Source: UBA493 sp035655435 (GTDB taxonomy: Archaea > Iainarchaeota > Iainarchaeia > Iainarchaeales > Iainarchaeaceae). Taken from it: a stretch of 6,525 nt of DNA. The notes under the pieces were generated by a model. The model was not told the DNA's origin. It made no database searches and worked only from the letters and a program-made list of their open reading frames with translations. Of the stretch, positions 4,892 to 6,525 are shown one piece after another; positions within the stretch are counted from its first letter, which is position 1; each line of letters starts with the position of its first letter. A program made the position numbers and the translations under genes. Location of the stretch: assembly GCA_035655435.1 (NCBI GenBank), contig DASRUN010000049.1, forward strand, positions 1 through 6,525, read 5' to 3'.

Positions 4892-6223
4892 ATGATGAAA
4901 TACTTTGCAGTTTTTGCGTGCATTGCGCTGAGTTTTTTTTTATTCGGATGTATTTCTGAAGGAAGCAACTTAGAGTCCAACGAGAAAGCCGGCCTTGATT
5001 GCACGGATTTTTTGGAAGAATGCAAAGAATTCAATTCAGCGGATTTCAACGGAACAACACTGATTTCTGATGAAAGCAATTTCATTGACAAGCCGTTTAC
5101 AAAGGAAGAATTTTCCGTTGAAAAGATGAATTTTGTTTTGGAGCAACCATGGGAATTGGAATTTCTTCCCGATGATTCAATGCTTATCTCGCAAAGGATA
5201 CCGCCAAAAATAATTTTAATCAAAAATAATACACCTGTAATCATTTACGAACCTAACGCTCCGCCAGAGCTTTTCCCTGGCTTTCTCGGAATTACATCGG
5301 ATCCGGAATTTTCCAATAATAATTACATTTATGTTTACTCGTACATACTTGACGATAACCCTGCATTTTCCGAAAAAAAAATACGTGAAAAAATAGTCAT
5401 TGGAAAGGTATCAAGATTTACACTTAAAAATAATTCATTATCAAATGAAGTGATTTTAATTGAAAATATACCGGGATCAATTCAGCACACCGGAGGAAGA
5501 ATAAAATTCGGACCGGACGGAATGCTTTACGTAACTACAGGAGATGCGGATAGCGGGTCAATAGCTCAGGACATTGGTTCTTTGGGCGGAAAAATATTGA
5601 GAATAAACAAGGACGGTTCGATTCCTTTGGACAATCCTTTTGTGAATAGTCCTGTTTACTCTTTCGGCCATAGAAATCCACAAGGATTGGCATGGGATGA
5701 TACTGGAAGACTGTTTGAGAGCGAGCACGGCCCTAATAGATTTGACGAAATCAATTTTATAGAATCTGGAAAAAACTATGGGTGGCCTATTTACCATTGC
5801 GATGAAAAACAAAGTTCAGGAAATGAAATTCTTTTTGAGAAACCAGTAGTATGCAGAAAAACTTGGACAATGGCTCCCTCAGGAATGGTGTTTGTAAATG
5901 ATCCTGAAAGCATTTGGTACGGCAGCCTTTTTGTGGGCGCACTGAGGGGAAAACATCTTGCGAGATTTAATTTTGAGGGAAACAGGAATACGTTAGATGA
6001 GGTGTTTTTCGCGGATAAGGAAAAAATAGTAATTAATGAGAATTTTCACAAACAATTCAGAGAATTCGTGATCCAGGGAAAAAAAGGCGAGGTAATGGCT
6101 CTTATTGACATAGGAATTCAAACCGGCATCGGTAGGAGAATAAGAACCGTGACATACCACAAAGGCGTACTGTACTTATTAGGGGACTTTTATGGCCTGT
6201 TAAAAATAACCCCTAAAGACTGA
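4892..6223 (+). CDS. PQQ-dependent sugar dehydrogenase family lipoprotein (glucose/sorbosone dehydrogenase)
   Basis: A 443-residue exported protein. A short hydrophobic signal (about 3-18) ends in the lipobox LFGC with Cys20, so it is probably lipid-anchored outside the cytoplasmic membrane. From about residue 80 it follows the GSDH six-bladed beta-propeller family. PWELEFLPD (86-94) and FPGFLGITSDPEF (128-140) come first, then the His199 signature QHTGGRIKFGPDGMLYVTTG (198-217) and GGKILRINKDGSIPLDNPF (232-250). YSFGHRNPQGLAWD (256-269), SEHGPNRFDEIN (277-288), MAPSGMVFV (327-335) and a closing blade RRIRTV...LYLLGDFYGLLKI follow. The family oxidises aldoses with PQQ, His199 matching the catalytic histidine. 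Cys303 and Cys321 could form a disulfide. Residues 21-80 are a low-conservation linker. Substrate and PQQ use are not proven; no PQQ synthesis genes are visible. Confidence 0.92.
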   Translation: MMKYFAVFACIALSFFLFGCISEGSNLESNEKAGLDCTDFLEECKEFNSADFNGTTLISDESNFIDKPFTKEEFSVEKMNFVLEQPWELEFLPDDSMLISQRIPPKIILIKNNTPVIIYEPNAPPELFPGFLGITSDPEFSNNNYIYVYSYILDDNPAFSEKKIREKIVIGKVSRFTLKNNSLSNEVILIENIPGSIQHTGGRIKFGPDGMLYVTTGDADSGSIAQDIGSLGGKILRINKDGSIPLDNPFVNSPVYSFGHRNPQGLAWDDTGRLFESEHGPNRFDEINFIESGKNYGWPIYHCDEKQSSGNEILFEKPVVCRKTWTMAPSGMVFVNDPESIWYGSLFVGALRGKHLARFNFEGNRNTLDEVFFADKEKIVINENFHKQFREFVIQGKKGEVMALIDIGIQTGIGRRIRTVTYHKGVLYLLGDFYGLLKITPKD

Positions 6224-6227
6224 CCTT

Positions 6228-6243
6228 GTTTTTTAATTGTTTG
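6228..6243 (+). repeat. 16-nt direct repeat, copy 2 (possible tRNA-Thr promoter/terminator)
   Basis: Identical to 4847-4862. The TTTTTTAA part (6229-6236) is centred about 33 bp before the mature tRNA-Thr 5' end. It is therefore well placed as its TATA box, and also lies 5 nt after the dehydrogenase stop as a T-tract terminator. Confidence 0.5.
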
Positions 6244-6265
6244 CCAAAAAAGAATCTTAAGTATT

Positions 6266-6356
6266 GCCCGAGTAGCTCCAGCCAGCTAGAGCGCGACATT
6301 GGTATCTCAAAAAGCCAATAATGTCGAGGTCGCGGGTGCAAATCCCGCCTCGGGCT
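6266..6356 (+). tRNA. tRNA-Thr (GGT) with 16-nt intron
   Basis: Acceptor stem GCCCGAG/CTCGGGC (6266-6272/6349-6355) pairs perfectly. D stem is GCTC/GAGC (6275-6278/6289-6292), anticodon stem CGACA/TGTCG (6294-6298/6322-6326), variable loop AGGTC, T stem GCGGG/CCCGC (6332-6336/6344-6348). Removing 6305-6320 leaves the 7-nt loop TTGGTAA with anticodon GGT (6301-6303). The discriminator base U73 agrees with the archaeal threonine identity. No CCA is encoded, and six T follow at 6356-6361. Odd points: the T loop reads TGCAAAT instead of the near-universal TTCAAAT. The D loop CAGCCAGCTA also lacks the usual GG pair, so the 18:55 and 19:56 tertiary contacts must differ from normal. Confidence 0.93.
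6305..6320 (+). other. tRNA intron (bulge-helix-bulge, position 37/38)
   Basis: Intron TCTCAAAAAGCCAATA. TTGG (6299-6302) pairs with CCAA (6315-6318) as the 4-bp central helix. It is flanked by the three-base bulges TAT (6303-6305) and TAA (6319-6321). Cutting after the second base of each bulge gives exactly a 7-nt anticodon loop, as expected for the archaeal splicing endonuclease. The intron-side helix is reduced to about two base pairs (CT/AG). Confidence 0.9.
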
Positions 6357-6361
6357 TTTTT
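6356..6361 (+). terminator. Oligo-T terminator of tRNA-Thr
   Basis: Six T start at the discriminator base of tRNA-Thr, with further T-runs at 6376-6381 and 6383-6386. Oligo-T tracts are the usual archaeal termination signal. Confidence 0.5.
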
Positions 6362-6392
6362 GGAAAATCCTTAAGTTTTTTATTTTGAACTA

Positions 6393-6412
6393 CGGTGGGC
6401 TAAAGCCCACCG
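6393..6412. repeat. Perfect GC-rich hairpin, REP-like
   Basis: CGGTGGGC (6393-6400) and GCCCACCG (6405-6412) form an uninterrupted 8-bp stem around TAAA. It stands out in an AT-rich region between tRNA-Thr and the end of a convergent minus-strand gene. Short GC-rich palindromes of this type recur in many prokaryotic genomes as REP-like elements; they can also act as bidirectional transcript-end structures. Only one copy is in the window, so its repetitiveness is inferred. Confidence 0.55.
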
Positions 6413-6420
6413 AGTCCTTT

Positions 6421-6525
6421 TCAGCTGAACTGTAGCAGGGTTGTCTGTGGATTTGATGGCGCTTCTTTTTTTGTCCAATGTTTTTGTTGGGCTTCTGTAA
6501 CGTACTTGTACATTGCTTCGCTGGT
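6421..6525 (-). CDS. Unidentified protein, C-terminal end (partial)
   Basis: The last 34 codons of a minus-strand reading frame that runs off the right edge, ending with TGA (6423-6421). The visible end reads TSEAMYKYVTEAQQKHWT, then KKEAPSNPQTTLLQFS. I recognise no family. All three minus-strand frames are open here, and this one is preferred for its balanced amino-acid composition and because the stop lies just before the GC-rich hairpin. Plus-strand frames contain stops. The gene is convergent with tRNA-Thr. Frame choice is uncertain. Confidence 0.4.
   Translation of the reverse strand, partial: TSEAMYKYVTEAQQKHWTKKEAPSNPQTTLLQFS

Noticed and set aside
1..6525. CRISPR array, transposon ends or defence system
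   Set aside because: No regularly spaced repeats, no transposase motifs in complete genes, and all larger ORFs belong to metabolic, translation or envelope families.

Overview
This window looks like a chromosomal segment of an archaeon, probably one of the small-genome (DPANN-type) lineages, although the lineage is an inference. The strongest evidence is a tRNA-Thr(GGT) gene at 6266-6356 interrupted by a 16-nt intron at the canonical 37/38 position. The flanks fold into a bulge-helix-bulge, the substrate of the archaeal splicing endonuclease. Other archaeal traits are BRE/TATA-like boxes placed for leaderless transcription, GGTG/GTGAT-type ribosome binding sites, tRNA genes without encoded CCA, and oligo-T tracts in terminator position. 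The DNA is AT-rich, with GC-rich tRNA genes.

Layout. Positions 1-2417 (+) are a tight cluster: the 3' end of proC, then proB (glutamate 5-kinase), proA (gamma-glutamyl-phosphate reductase) and a 70-residue DUF1653 protein. Genes overlap by 4 bp or lie a few bases apart. Together proB, proA and proC cover glutamate to proline, so this is a proline operon with a small passenger gene. The proB start is odd: the best-placed start is an ATA inside an ATAA overlap with proC.

Positions 2411-3225 (-) carry a GT-A-like glycosyltransferase that overlaps the DUF1653 gene tail to tail by 7 bp. Upstream of it is a previously easy-to-miss 41-codon ORF (3100-3225) with a well-placed TATA box for a leaderless mRNA. 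Positions 3226-3381 hold no convincing gene, but contain TATA-like boxes and two small hairpins.

Positions 3382-4793 (+) pair a tRNA-His(GTG) gene with hisS, the gene of its own synthetase. The 88 nt between them are densely structured (three hairpins and repeated CTCGC words), so this is a candidate regulatory leader. Positions 4892-6223 (+) encode a lipoprotein of the PQQ-dependent glucose/sorbosone dehydrogenase family. It is followed by the intron-containing tRNA-Thr, a T-tract, a perfect 8-bp GC-rich hairpin, and the probable C-terminal end of an unidentified minus-strand gene running off the right edge.

The clearest candidates for something new are the tRNA-His/leader/hisS arrangement, the leaderless 41-residue protein, and the proB start. 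The operon enzymes themselves are ordinary family members.
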